DNA from: Microcebus murinus | Lineage: Eukaryota > Chordata > Mammalia > Primates > Cheirogaleidae | Direction: 5' to 3' | NCBI RefSeq assembly: GCF_040939455.1 | Contig: NC_134109.1 | Coordinates: forward strand, 29,901,501 to 29,965,500 | DNA length: 64,000 bases | In this document: positions 12,619 to 30,180 of the stretch, one piece after another | How positions within the stretch are numbered: the stretch's first letter is position 1 | How the letters are laid out: every line of letters starts with the position of its first letter | The notes under the pieces: model-generated | The model's database searches: none | Told to the model about the DNA's origin: nothing | The model's input: the letters and a program-made list of their open reading frames with translations, nothing else | Position numbers and translations under genes: made by a program

Positions 12619-13428
12619 TATACGATTTAAATCAGTCTCTCAGTGGAGGGGACTGCAGGAGTGAGATCCAGCAAGCTGTTGTTGTGTAACTGAAGAATCT
12701 TCAAAGACAGTGCTCTGTTCTTGCTAACATTAACAGCTGCTGAAACACATTCTTTTAAAAATCATTTTCTTCCAGGGGTGGAGTTTCCCAAAGAATTCCA
12801 GGCTAAAATCTAAATGGATGCAGCTCGAAAACTGAGTGATACCACAAAATGCAGACTTCCTTTAAAACAACGTTTACACTCTTTACTTGGAAGAGAGGGC
12901 AGAGGACAAAGCTCTCATCATTGCTCTGTTTATACCATGATGGCTTCAGGACAAGAAACTGTGGGGACCATTACTGGCTGAAGTGCATCACTGCTCACAG
13001 AGAATGCTTCTCTTAAGCACAGACACTTAAAAGAAACCCAATGCAACTGAAGAGGGCTGTGGTATACTAAGTTATTCTGATCATCAGAGAAGGAAACCAG
13101 CAAACAAATGTTCAGAAACCATCAAAACAGCACAAAGGACAAATACTTTCAAGAAGATGTCTGTTGCTTACATGAACCTTTGCAGTGTAATGATTTGAAA
13201 ACCAGACAATACCCCAAGTTACTGTAAATTGAAGGATGAGAGAATGCCAGTGGGATGATCAGAGAGATCTGAGTTAGTGAAAGAATTAGCAGAATTCCAT
13301 AGCTTTGCAATGTAGTGTTAAGTTACATGAAGCTGTTCTAGAGACAGAGGGAGGTAGCAAAGAGAAGAAGAGGCACATCAGTTAGAATGTGGGAGGGGAC
13401 GAATACAGTAAACTAAAAGTAATTTTTA

Positions 13429-17693
<4,265 letters not shown>

Positions 17694-18532
17694 CAAAAAG
17701 AACAAGGCACAAAATGGTTCTGAGACCCACTGTTGGGTCCCAAAGGAAATAAGGTGAAATAAGCACACAGCAAAGACTGCCAAGGAGGCGCCCAAGTGAT
17801 CAAGGTACAGCACTGCGTCAAGGTACAACTTCAGAGTCAGCTTGTGGGAGTGGATGTCTCTTCTATAGTAGCTACTACCACCAATACAAGCAACAAAGTG
17901 ACAAACTAACAAATTTATAAAGAACAGAAGTAGATTTTGTAGACATGATCGATAATTGTCACAATGCAGAAAAATGCATAGACTTATCTTAAGTTTGCCA
18001 AAAGCACGCATTCTGAACACGGGATGACTGAAGCTATTTAAATGGAACAGCAGCTAACATACTCTAAAAAGCTCATTAATGATACAAGTGATCTGAAAGT
18101 ATCCTACACATTCCAAACCTGCACAGGAGTGCAGAAGCAGGCTCAGAAGACGAACTCGATGGCAGACCAAGTACCAGAGGAAAGCGCTTTGTATAATACC
18201 AGTAGATAAGATAAAAGCTGACAGCATGTTGATTCAAACTCATCAACCATTTAAAATCTAACACATTTTATTACATATCACTAGGATGCCTAATAATAGA
18301 TTTTTTTGACAAGTGTCTAAAAACAAATTTATAGCCTCTTTCAGTGGTCCTGAATTTACTCTAAACTCTCTGGTGATTTTAAACAATAAATGCACATAGC
18401 ATCTACACTTACCCGGAATTCAAAAGCACATAAAAATCATACAATACATATGTAGTAAAAGCACAATGAATGCATGTTAATAACAAAGACCAAAAAACCA
18501 GGATTGTGGTTTCTCTGCTGAGGGCAGAGAAA

Positions 18533-19005
18533 GAAAAGTGTTAGGTCCAGAGCCAAAAGGAGACACATGAAGCCTCAAGTGTAGCAAAATGCCATTTATT
18601 TGAGCATCTGGATGCAGATGGGTGGAGGCCAAAGAAAGCATCAACCACTAGGAAGGGGAAAGCCTTGGGTTTTATAAAGGGTTTTTCCAGGGGGAGTGAG
18701 CAACTGGGTCAGAACAGCCACTGTAATAAATTCTTTTTCAAACAACCAGTTTCTGGGACCCTGCATTCTTGGTCTCATCCTGCAGAGATGGGGGGCAGTA
18801 GCTTCATCCTTATCAGGGGGGACAGGAATACGGGCACTCCTGCAAGTGTCTGTGGTCAGAGTTAGATTTACAACCTCTGGACTCTCCAGACTCCTGTGGC
18901 TTTTGTTTCACAGGCTTTACGATCACTATCTAAGTTTTCCATTAACCGCATTTCATCCTATACATACTTTTTGGGTTCCCACCCTAAGCCAACCTAACAG
19001 AAAAT
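18533..19005 (-). mobile_element. Solo retroviral LTR, antisense, with flanking repeats
   Basis: A 461-bp element at 18539-18999 reads, on the minus strand, from TGTTAGGT to ACCTAACA, the inverted TG...CA ends expected of an LTR. It is flanked by gaaaag (18533-18538) and gaaaat (19000-19005), a 6-bp integration duplication with one mismatch. In the same orientation a TTTATAAA box lies near 18672-18679, and an AATAAA polyadenylation signal about 75 bases downstream (complement of 18595-18600), giving a plausible U3-R-U5 layout. No internal retroviral genes are present, so this is a solo LTR left by LTR-LTR recombination. A 6-bp duplication is usual for class II (ERVK-like) integrations; the family is not identified. 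Confidence 0.8.
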
Positions 19006-19559
19006 GCCATTAGGGAGGATTACCCTGGGTTTTTACTGTGCAATGAATTGGTAACATTCCATTTCACTTGCATGTTGTGGAAAGAGGTACATGTGGATAT
19101 TTGTCATGTTATGCCTTATGTATTTTTCTATTTGAAACATTTCTATTAATTTTTCAAAAATAAAAGCAAACGAGGAATTACAAGTGTGGGTATTGAGTTC
19201 TGAGAAAACACAAAGAGCAAATCTGCACTGCCAAACACACCTATAACGAAGGGATGGTTTTATGCCAGCAGACCAAGACCCTTCTCAGCATTCACAGCCC
19301 AAGTTGGTTGAGTAAAAGGCAAAATCTTCTGGGAGAAAAAAAGAGAAAATCTGAAAGTGATCTATTTTATTCTCATGTCTTTGAACACTAAATCACTACC
19401 TGCTAACTGTTAAGAGTGAAGAGTATGCCAGTCAACACCAACACGCTCTGCCAGTTTAATTTAACAGTATTATTTTGCCTCACTTTGCAATTACTCCCAC
19501 ATTCCCCAGGGAGAAACTAATGGATTACTAAAAATAAAATGGAGATTAAGTGAATCACT

Positions 19560-19935
19560 TAGGATGTTTTGGCTCCCAACTCAAACTGGCTTAAACAAAA
19601 AGGAAATGTATTGGCTCAAACACTTGGACGTCAGAGAAGGGGCAAGCTTCAGGGCCGGTTTCCCTGGGATTCTGGACTCCGTCCTCCACCCACTGTGGCT
19701 TCTTGCTTGGAAGCCAGAACACTGCAGCCATGCCAGACCTCACACTAGCACACAACAACGTCCAGAAGAAAAGAGGCAGTATCTTCCTGTTGCTCTGTGC
19801 TAAGTATGAGAAGACTTCTGCCAGAAGTTCTAGGCAAACAAACCTACACTAGAGTCACCCTGGCTAGAACAGGATTATTGGACCATCCCTGAAACCAACT
19901 GCAGGCCAGGTAACACTCAACACTGGCTGATGGAG
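19560..19935. repeat. Probable old interspersed repeat, family unassigned
   Basis: Phrases such as aactggcttaaacaaaaagg with 'atgtattggctcaaac', 'cttcagggccggtttccctg' and 'agcaggattattggaccatc'-like text recall a dispersed mammalian repeat beginning 'ggcttaagcaaaa...tttattggctca'. I recognise the style but cannot assign the family or exact ends. The plus-strand frame at 19564-19803 lies inside and is not a gene. Confidence 0.35.
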
Positions 19936-20570
19936 ACAGAGTTCAAGAGTCAATCACTAGTAACGCAGGGATAGGACTGCTCCTAATCAGGGCTCAGCAG
20001 CTGCAGTCAGTTCCTCAACTCCGTAACATCAGGAATAGAAAGGATGCACGATATGCATCCAACCTTCTCGTCCACTCCGTTATTATTTACAAGGAATAGC
20101 CTGGGCAATAAGGGGTGTAACAACATGAAATAAACCCTATTGTGAATATGTGTATATAAAGCTATAGACTCAAAAGGTGGATGGACCAAATGAGTTGATC
20201 TCTTTGAGAAAAGTAGATTTAAACAATTTTTGTTTCTTTATTTTCATTTCTCCAATCAGAAATTTAAACACAGAAATTCAACACTTTAGAAAGTAGGTAG
20301 GTCATAGGAAGTATGGCATAGTACTTACTGTATTCTTGTGCCATGGCTATAGAAATTTAGACAACATCATCCACACTAATAATGTATAACCTGAAATAAA
20401 ATAAGAAAAAAACTTGTTAAAATATATAAGAAATATCACTAAAATACAATAGTTGCATAACTTCCACAAATATCTTTATTCTTAAAGAGGCAAATCAACC
20501 TCTCTAAGGTAAGGAGTTGCACTTAAATTACACATTATAGAAAATGTCTTCAGCATTAGAGTATCTCTAA

Positions 20571-20702
20571 AAAAAATTTTTTTTTTGAGACAGGGTCTCT
20601 CTATGTTGCCCAGGCTGGTCTCAAGCTCCTGGGTTCAAGAGACCCTCTTGCTTCAAGCCTCCTAAGTAGCTGGGACTACAGGCATTCATGACCAGGCCCA
20701 GT
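20571..20702 (-). mobile_element. Free left Alu monomer (FLAM-like), antisense
   Basis: A single antisense arm with T-rich left edge, 'gagacagggtctctctatgt', 'tgcccaggctggtctcaagc', and 'cctcctaagtagctgggact', ending gaccaggccca. No right-arm insert, so it is monomeric. Confidence 0.78.
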
Positions 20703-20751
20703 TATTTTAAATATTTTCAAAATCATCTGCCTCTATTGTAGATCTGACCAT

Positions 20752-20787
20752 CAAAAACCAAAACATTTGCTTCAAGTGATGTCCTTG

Positions 20788-20829
<42 letters not shown>

Positions 20830-20842
20830 AAAAACCAAAACA
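20752..20842 (+). mobile_element. Tiny poly(A)-tailed retro-insert
   Basis: A 36-base A-run (20790-20825) is preceded by only 24 non-A bases and bracketed by an identical 14-base repeat, caaaaaccaaaaca, at 20752-20765 and 20829-20842. This has the form of an extremely 5'-truncated L1-mediated insertion: target duplication, short 3' end of a transcript, poly(A), target duplication. The source transcript cannot be named. Because the repeat is A-rich, local slippage is an alternative. Confidence 0.5.
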
Positions 20843-21212
20843 CATTCAGGTGCTACAGGATGACACAAAGAAAACCCCAACAAAATACATTTTTATCAAA
20901 TAATATTGCCCTGGACTGCTGTTTATAAAACTGAAACAAAAAGGGGAAAAAACAGAATTATTAAACATATCTCAAAAATCACTTCACACAACTCACCTAT
21001 TCAATCCAATGCAACTTGAAGCTAGATAAATCAGCTTCAATTTCTAAATTCCTAAATTTAGGGGTCAGAGGAAACAGTTCTCAGGAAAAAAAAAAGTATG
21101 TATCTGATTCTAATATTTGATACTACATCATCTTGCTTAATAAAAATCATTGAATATTCAGCATACCATGGAATGTTTAACAAACCCTTAGAACTAGAGA
21201 CTCTTAAGACCC

Positions 21213-21538
<326 letters not shown>

Positions 21539-21910
21539 ATATTGAAAAAAGTTAAGAACTCTGTCCTTGTCTAAACCCTAGGACAAACAACAATATAACA
21601 AGTCACACTCTCAATTAAAAAGGACTGAAAAACATAAAAATCTTATTAAGCTCCAAGAGACAGTGGTGTTTCCAGGTGGTGGTATGACAAAGCTGAGGAT
21701 AACTGTGCATGTATCTACAAATACTGCATCTAATTTCACTTTCTTTAGTGTATGTGAGATTTGTCCATGTTGTTGCATTATGATTCGTAAAAATGTTTTA
21801 AATCATTAAAAGAATAAAAGTGGAAGCCTCAAAACAGAATATTTGCAACATGTGTATCTACCAAAAGACTCATTCAGAATATATAAAGATGCCTTACAAA
21901 ACAGTAAGAA

Positions 21911-22205
21911 AGGCCAGGCACAGTGGCTCACACCTGTAATCCCAGCACTTTAGGAAGCTGAGGTAAGAGGTCAGGAGTTTGAGACCAGCCTGAGCAATAC
22001 AGAGAGACCCTGTCTCTACGAAAAATAGAAAAACATTTGCCAGATGTCATGGTGCATGCCTGTAGTAGCAGCTACTCCAAAAGCTGAAACAGGAGGATCT
22101 CTTGAGCCTAGGAGTTTGAGGTTGCAGAGCGTTATGATCAGCCACTGTACTCTAGCCCAGGCAACCCAGTGAGACCCTGTCTCAAAAGAAAAAAGAAAAA
22201 AAAAA
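21911..22205 (+). mobile_element. Alu SINE
   Basis: Dimeric Alu from ggccaggcacagtggctcac to a mixed A-rich tail at about 22180-22209. The left arm has a small deletion after 'gctgaggtaagagg'. The right arm includes 'ttatgatcagccactgtact'. The tail continues into an AT dinucleotide tract. Confidence 0.92.
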
Positions 22206-22224
22206 AAAATATATATATATATAT
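22206..22224. repeat. (AT)n microsatellite at Alu tail
   Basis: About nine AT units follow the Alu poly(A), a common site of microsatellite birth. Confidence 0.85.
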
Positions 22225-22310
22225 GGGTTTGGCTGTGTTCCAATAACACTTTATTTACAAAAACAGCCAATGTGCAGGATAAGGTTTTGCCTGCTGTACA
22301 GCAATGAATA
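22225..22310 (+). mobile_element. Short DNA-transposon-like remnant
   Basis: The phrase ggctgtgttccaataacact followed by tttatttacaaaaacagcc matches a widespread mammalian sequence that I associate with a hAT-type repeat. Only about 85 bases remain. Ends and family are uncertain. Confidence 0.4.
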
Positions 22311-22650
22311 TAAATGAACCATAACTAAGACAACACCACTGAACAATCTCACAAAAATAATGCTGAGACAAAGAAGCCAGAATACAGTGTATGATTCTGT
22401 TGTATAAAGTTCAGAAATAGATAATGCTATGTAAGTCATAATAGTCTCATAGTTACCTTGGAATGGGAGTGGGAGGAGGCAAAGACTGGGAGAGGTGAGA
22501 AGAGGGTATTTTGGTGGGCTAGTAATATTGGATTCCCTGAGTTGGGTAGTTTCATGGTTATGTTCAATTTGGAAAAATCCACTAAGGTATACAGTTATGA
22601 TGCACTTGTTTTCATTTTGCGTTAAAAATAATTTTAAGTAATTTTTATAA

Positions 22651-23544
22651 ATAAAGACTATGAGCCACATCACTTAGTGGATGCTTTCCCATAGCCCGTT
22701 ATCCCTGGATATCAAACACTGCCGGGATGGCAAGCCTTGTTCCCTAGCAGAGCAGCTTCTCGAAGGCTCTCCTTCATTTACAGGGTGATACCTGCATTGC
22801 AACTAAACCCCTCTTCCAAGTTTCATGTAGGATTTGACAGAATGAGCTATGATTAGACAGCTCACACAGGAGTGGCAGGAGGTGAATGCAATACAGAAGG
22901 AGAGAGGAAAGTAACAGATGGGAGAAGAGACTGGGAGAAAGGAGGCCCTGCATTTTAACATAATCTGCTGAATAAGCCATACAGAATAGAAAGTAACATA
23001 AGCAGCTTAGAAACACAATTTGGAAGGTCACTGAACTTGCCTTTGAACAAAAATAATGACAATTTTAAAGCTCCCTAAGGCTCTTAAAAGACCGATGAAG
23101 GGTTTTATTTCCAGTACAAAAATTTCTTCCAATCTAACAGATGAAATGGGCAGGAAGTTTTCAGTTTTTTCAAGTGAAGAAGCAAACCTGACAGATGATA
23201 CAATCTTGACTTTCTAAACCTGCGTGTTTTCAACAACTTCTATACCTTGATTTCATCCTATCACTAAACACAGTAAACTACATTTCACCATATTTATAAT
23301 TTAATTAGATATTGTAACTTCCCAGGGAATCACAGGAAGTCATTAAGTTACCAAGGCTGTGGCCCAATACATTAGGAGAGACAGAGACTATGCAAAAGCC
23401 AGAGATGACAAGACCATGGGTATCACATTACAAGGACTTACATCACATCAGCATGGGCTTATATCATGAGGGAAATGAAAAGAGGAGTAAAGGAAAAATA
23501 AGTGAAAAGAACTGACTATACTATATAACTGGAATGTAAGGAAC
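22651..23544. other. Single-copy sequence, no feature recognised
   Basis: No recognised repeat or exon. A chance 85-codon antisense frame lies at 22774-23031. Confidence 0.45.
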
Positions 23545-24015
23545 TGGATGCTCCTAGTTGCTGGAAAGTGAAGATAAAAGTCCCTGTCTTAGAGCTCACA
23601 GCATAGAGAAGCTGGCAAGCCTGTGTATCAGTGATTTAAATTAAATGTAAATAGAAGTTATGAAACATGCACAAGTGCTATGGGAGCTACAAATTAATAG
23701 GACAGAATTATTAAACGTAGGGGCAGTGAAATGCAAGCAGGAAGAGGATAAGATAAGGAAGTCTTCCCATAGAGGTAAGAATGGAAATGGGTTTTGAAAA
23801 ATGATAGATAAACAAGGTAAGAATGGTAATAGAAACATCATTCTAGGCAGAGGGAGAGGATGTACAAAGGCAGGGAGGCATGAATGAGTCAGTCATATCT
23901 GAGGAATAACAAGAAATCAGAGGCAGCCAGAATATGATGTACTTGTCAATTACATAAGTTCGAATTCTATCTTACAAGCATTTTGGAGCTATTGGGGTGG
24001 GAACTAGGGGAATAA
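23545..24015 (-). mobile_element. L2 LINE fragment, antisense
   Basis: L2-complement phrases occur in order: a 'gtccctgtcttagagctcac' start, 'aagtgctatgggagctac', 'ttctaggcagagggagagga', 'tgtacaaaggcagggaggca', and 'attctatcttacaagcattt'. Reading frames are lost. Confidence 0.75.
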
Positions 24016-24406
24016 AAATGGAAAGCAAGGTATAGAGGGGAAGTGGCAAGTCTCCAAATATATCTTTTTGTATAGTTTTGACATTTAGAATCACGGTAAT
24101 GTTTCCCAAAATAAAAGAGCAAAGAATTAAAATAAACCAGTACGTAGGGGGTAACCTAAAATAAACACAAAAAGTAACAAATGAATTACATTACAAATAT
24201 ATAACATAACCACACTGAAGGGCATGTAGAAGAAAAGAACTAAGCACTTTGGACACCAGTATATACAATGAGGGTAGAGACAAAGAAAGGGGAAAAGCTA
24301 GAATGAACTCCATGGCATTGGACTTGAATCAGAGGTATCACTATGAACTCGTGGTTCATAATATGTATTTCAATAGACTGATAGACAGGAACAGACAGAT
24401 GTAGAA

Positions 24407-24409
<3 letters not shown>

Positions 24410-24442
<33 letters not shown>
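24410..24442. repeat. (TG)n microsatellite
   Basis: About 16 uninterrupted TG units, followed by a short GTTT run. The cysteine/valine-rich frame starting at 24411 is its translation and not a gene. Length should be polymorphic. Confidence 0.95.
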
Positions 24443-24444
<2 letters not shown>

Positions 24445-24559
24445 TTTGTTTGTTTTTCCGCCAGCTCTGTGGTCTGAGATCACCTAGGAACAATGATATC
24501 CCAGTAGCAATGAATGCACTTAGCACCCACACATTGGTTTCTAAACACTATCCTTCAAT

Positions 24560-25195
24560 AAAAAGATCCGGAACTACTTGGAGAAATGTCTGGTTGCAAA
24601 ACTGGGGCAGGGAAACTACCAAATGAGCCTGGAACATCTTTTGGTACCAAAAGGTAAGGAAGTGCTATAAAAAGAGAGCAACTTATTGAAGAAAAAAAAA
24701 AGGTGGAACCAAACTGAAGGGGCCAAATCTTGGACAATTTGAATAATAAAATTAAAAATTTTATTAATAGATTATAATCCATAGAATAAAACAAATATCT
24801 AAAAGTCCAAACTAAGAAAAATAAATAACTGAATATTTAAGCAAATGGAAAAGAAGGCCAAACTTTCCTATAGGAGAATTTGAATTGATAAATGGAGTCA
24901 CAATGGTAGAAATAGAAAAGCCACCATTTGACAAACACCACAGATTAAAAGAGATAAATGAGTCATAACTAAATGCAATGTTTGATCCTAGATTAGATTA
25001 CAGTCAGACAAAAGACATTACTGGAACAGCTGATAAAAATTCAAATACAGTTTAGAGATTAGTAAATAGTATTGTTATCAATGTTAATTTCCTGATTTCC
25101 ATAATTTCACCATAGTTATATAAGATAATAACATTTGGGAAAGGTGGGTTAAGAGTGTATGGAAGCCATTTGACCTATTTTTACAATTTTTTAAA
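24560..25195 (+). mobile_element. Degraded L1-like 3' fragment
   Basis: Phrases such as 'aactaaatgcaatgtttgat' with cctagattagatt, 'aaaagacattactggaacag', and 'aatagtattgttatcaatgt' with taatttcctga recall an old, dispersed non-LTR 3' region (L1ME/HAL1-like). The call is from pattern memory and is tentative. An Alu interrupts or bounds it on the right. Confidence 0.45.
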
Positions 25196-25512
25196 AGAAA
25201 TTCTGGCTGGGCGTGGTGGCTCATACCTGTATTCCTAGCACTCTGCGAGGTGAGGCAGGAAGATTGCTTGAGGTCAAGAGTTTGAGATCAGCTTTGAGGA
25301 AGGGCAAGACCCCATCTCTACTAAAAATAGAAAAAACTTAGCTGGACATTATGGCCTGCGCCTGTAGTCCCAGCTACTCCAGAGGCTGAGCTAGGGAACT
25401 CACTTGAGCCCAGGAGTTTGAGGTTGCAGTGAGCTATGTGACATGACACTCTAGCTGGGGCCACATAGTGAGACTCTGTCTCAAAAAAAAAAAAGAAAAG
25501 AAAAAAATTCTG
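25195..25512 (+). mobile_element. Alu SINE with TSD
   Basis: The Alu body runs from about 25207 (ggctgggcgtggtggctca) to a tail of A-runs with single Gs ending at about 25506. Flanks aaagaaattctg and aaaaaaattctg form the target duplication. Both arms contain small deletions. Confidence 0.9.
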
Positions 25513-27071
25513 AGATTATTTTTTAAAAAAGACATGGATAGATGAGAGGTTACAAGTCATACATAACCTTAATCCAAAACCTGGTTTCAGATCTGTTCAT
25601 TTTCGTGAACAGGGAGCTGGCTTCACAGATAAGTTCAATTTTTGAAATTCATTTCCCTGTCCTTTCTGTGCACCTTTCTGTGTGTATGCCATACTTTAAA
25701 ATAGCACTTATTCAAACACAAAATGAATGAGGAGCAAAAATACTGGCAAATACTAGATTAAACAAAATAAAACAAAACCATAGATTTCATTGGTTAGTTA
25801 TAGAGGAAGGTACTTAAAATTCTCAGAGTCTAATTAAAACACTTGAGAAGGCATCACTTTCATTGTGGTTTTTCAAAAGAAAAAAATATATTTTAAAAAT
25901 AGTTTTAAAAATCTGCTATTTTGCTAGTTGGCTACAGGGACAGGTGAGACTGCTTTTCTTGGGCTCATACCAATTAGATTATCAATTCATTTGTATACAT
26001 GTATATGAACAGAACTTTTAACCAAAAAAAATCAAACTTTTCAAATCAGTATAACTGGATTTTTTAAAAAAACAACTTCATACTGCTAAGCTGACCTGGC
26101 TGAGGTTAAAGTAAGGTGCCCCAGTAGCTTAGTAACCACTCTCAGAGCAAGAGGTTCTTTACACCACTTAAAATTACATTTTGAGAACTTGAAAAAGTCA
26201 TCAGCTACATATTTAAAATTGGCATCAAAGATACCATCTACTTCTCTTGGGTTTAAATGTTATATAATAGTGTTCAGAATTTAGAATATAATGGACCATA
26301 TTTTATATGGATGACAGTATGTACAAGATCTTTAAAACAGATGGCAAGTTACATAGAGACATCAAGTGACAGTTCTGGCTGATTCAGCTCTAATTCATTG
26401 TTTGCTTTCTAACAGCACTATTTCAAAAAGAGCAATTCCATAGCCCATAGAAAAGATTTTCATTTTACGTAGAGGTGACATCTTAAGAAGCCATTATACA
26501 GGTTAACAGAAGAAATGAACTGCTATAGAATACACTGGAGATATGTTTCGTCAAACCATTAGTTTTTATACCCAAAGGTATATGCTAAGTGTATCGGCCT
26601 AACAGTCGTTGAATTTATTAAGCCATAATTTCGCTACACGAATTCTCCATTCTCTCCTTCAGAGCACACCGAATACATCAGGAAGTAATGTTTGCCTTCC
26701 CCTCTACAGTAACAACTGTGCATTTGGCCTGAATTCTAAATAATCAGGTTCTTTATGAAATTTTTGAAGTTCAGCCAATATACAGATCTTTTCACTAAAA
26801 ATAAGCATGGAGGAAACAGGCTCAAATCGTAGCTGTCATATTTAACTCCTCAAAACGAGGGAGGACAGCCCTCACAGACAAGTTGGATAAACACGCACAG
26901 ACCTCACCATGGCCATACATGTGCTACTGTCACTAAAACAGAATTGTTTTTAAGGACTGGAAGCATGAACATTCAGCTGGATGTCTGATGGCATCAGCGC
27001 TCTAAAATCTACTGACCTAACACTTCACCAATCGCATAGTGTCTTTCCACACTCGTTAAGACCACAGTAGG
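25513..27071. other. Single-copy sequence; CpG-retaining patch at 26520-26720
   Basis: No repeat is recognised. Within it, 26520-26720 has six CpGs in about 160 bases (tttcgtcaa, tatcggcc, agtcgttg, tttcgctacacgaattc, caccgaat) and no repeat signature. That makes it a weak candidate for conserved noncoding sequence. Confidence 0.4.
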
Positions 27072-27486
27072 TGTGATGGTGAGTTTTATATGTCAACTTG
27101 GCGAGGCCATAGTACTCATTTACTCAAACACTAATCTAGCTGCTGCTGAGAAAGTATTCTGCACATGTGGCTAATGTCTGCAGTTGATGTTAAGGAAAAT
27201 TATCCTTGATAATGTGGGCAAGTCTCACCTAATCATTGAAAGACCTTAGGAGCAACAACTGAGAGTTCCCAAAGAAGAAATTCTGCCTCAAGACTGTAGC
27301 ATCCACTTCTGCCTGGGTTTCCAGCCTGCTCTACAGATTTTTAGCTTGCCAGCCCCAACTGAGTCAATTTCTTCCTTAAAAATCAACCTCTCTCTCCCCT
27401 CTGCCTAAATATTTATATATTTCTACACACATTCCCACACATGCATCTCTACTGGTTCTGTTTTTCTAGAGGACCTTGACCAATAC
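27072..27486 (+). mobile_element. Ancient ERVL-type solo LTR (MLT2-like)
   Basis: The segment starts tgtgatggtgagttttatat, carries 'gtcaacttggcgaggccata', 'cctaatcattgaaagacctt', 'ctgcctcaagactgtagcat', and ends 'ggttctgtttttctagagga' with ccttgaccaatac. Order and wording fit the MLT2 class of ERVL long terminal repeats as I remember it. Short flanks gtagg and ctagg may be the 5-bp integration duplication. No internal viral sequence is present. Confidence 0.65.
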
Positions 27487-27548
27487 GCTAGGTAAAATGA
27501 AACTCTTTCTTCTCACACCATTGACAAATTCCAACATCAAATCAAATG

Positions 27549-28650
<1,102 letters not shown>

Positions 28651-28704
28651 GGCTGAGCTGTCAAGGTTGGGTACTTACACATCCAGTCCTTTTAAGCTAA
28701 CAAT

Positions 28705-28905
28705 GTTTCAGGACTATGTCCCAGGTGTTTTACTTTGACTAGCTCATCTGATTGTTCATGCCAACATTAAGTGGCAGATACTATTATTATCCATCATTCT
28801 CAGGAGGGATGGAGGAGGAAAAGACATAATTCACACAAGGTGACACAGCTACTAAGTGGTACTGGATCCCAAATATGAACCTAGGCCTTGATTTGAGCTA
28901 CTAAG
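28705..28905 (+). mobile_element. MIR SINE
   Basis: MIR core wording is clear: 'gtggcagatactattattat' with ccatcattctcag, then 'aaggtgacacagctactaag' with tggtactggatccc. It reads in the forward sense. It is old, as expected of MIR. Confidence 0.8.
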
Positions 28906-29147
28906 CTATATGCATCCTTAATAATATTTCCCAGGCAGAACAATGGGGCAAAAATATTCCAAGCCAAAAAACTTCATGAGCAATGTCATAGACAAATTAA
29001 AAGTAAATGGCATGTTAAACTTGAGATTTGTAGATACAGAGAAGGGATTAAGGGGAACCAGCATGAGCAGAAAGCAGAAACAGAAAAGCAAACTATATAA
29101 AGGGAAAAGTTTTCTGGTTCGAAATTGCTAATAATTGCTAAATAAAA

Positions 29148-30180
29148 TTTATAGGATACCCTTGTTTATTAGGACTGAGCTCCTGCAGGAGGCCCCAACA
29201 GATCGAACCAAAATGGAATCCCTTGTATTAGGTGCTACACAATCAAACGAAAACTTTAAAAATCAGAAATATCCCAAATAGGCCAGTTTTTCCAAAAAAA
29301 ACATGAGATTCTTAGCAACCAATCAGAAAGAGCCCCGTCAACCTAAGCTGTCATGATAGGGAAGTCCTCTCTGCTTTAACCCTTCCAAGGAAAGTGACCT
29401 GATGCTAACCAATCCACTTTTTTGTATTGTGCTGTTTTCCTTGTTACCAGTCATGCTACCTTACAAAAACCAACTGTTCTGCCAAGCATTAGATATTTTA
29501 ATTTGTTGAAAAATTTGTTTTTCAACTTTTCAACTTGCAGACTTACCTTTTTGCCATCCTATCAAAGTAAAATTTATTAACAAAATAGAAATACACGTAA
29601 ACTCACAGAGGCACAGGAAATCCCAATACAGATGACATGAACAGACCAGAGCAGTGACAAATCCAGAGAAATATAAAGCATGTGGAAACAGACTAAAGAC
29701 TAGCCCATTAGGGCCAACAGACCTATAACCCCTTACAAGTAAGAAGACAGATCTTCAAATAAATTTTCCTAGCAGAACCCTGGAAAAACAGTGTCTGAAG
29801 ATTCTGGAAGAAGCAGGCCTTGGATGGTGATCCAGGTAATTAAAGAGCACGACACCTACATCAGTCCCCACCTCTCTCTGAGAAGCTATGTGTGGCATTA
29901 GCCCCTGGATGAAGGGCATGAGAAACTCCCACAGTGATTCTAGGGACTAGAGAAGCTAGACAATGTTCCAAATAACTTAGGAGTTGATTTATGTATGCCT
30001 GCACTCAGAAGGCAAGTAACCCACACATTTTATGAGAAAATCCACCCCACCCAGCGTGGCTTGCCCATGGATGTCCTCCCTCTCTCTGGGATCCCTTCTT
30101 TGGCTTCTTCTCTTCTGCTTATAAACATGTAATAAGCTTTTCTCTATAACCAGATCCCTTTCCAAAATAAAGAAGCGATG
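29148..30180 (+). mobile_element. LTR/ERV-like remnant
   Basis: The left part has 'ggactgagctcctgcaggag', 'gcaaccaatcagaaagagcc', and 'aagtgacctgatgctaacca', wording typical of ERV1-class LTRs. The right part has tataaacatgtaataagct with tttctctataacc and then 'aaaataaagaagc', resembling a TATA-to-polyadenylation arrangement. The two parts may be one degraded element or two. Ends are not defined and no viral gene is seen. Confidence 0.4.

Larger units (their letters stand above)
21830..22650 (+). mobile_element. Old L1 3' fragment, split by Alu and a DNA-transposon remnant
   Basis: L1-like text precedes the Alu (cagaatatataaagatgcct) and resumes at about 22312, with 'gctgagacaaagaagccaga', 'gtatgattctgttgtataaa' and later 'ctggtgggctagtaatat'-like 3' UTR phrases. 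It reads left to right and is heavily degraded. The antisense 140-codon frame at 22251-22673 is a by-product. Confidence 0.65.

Noticed and set aside
24411..24626. Frame beginning with a Cys-Val repeat
   Set aside because: It is the translation of the TG microsatellite and adjacent unique DNA.
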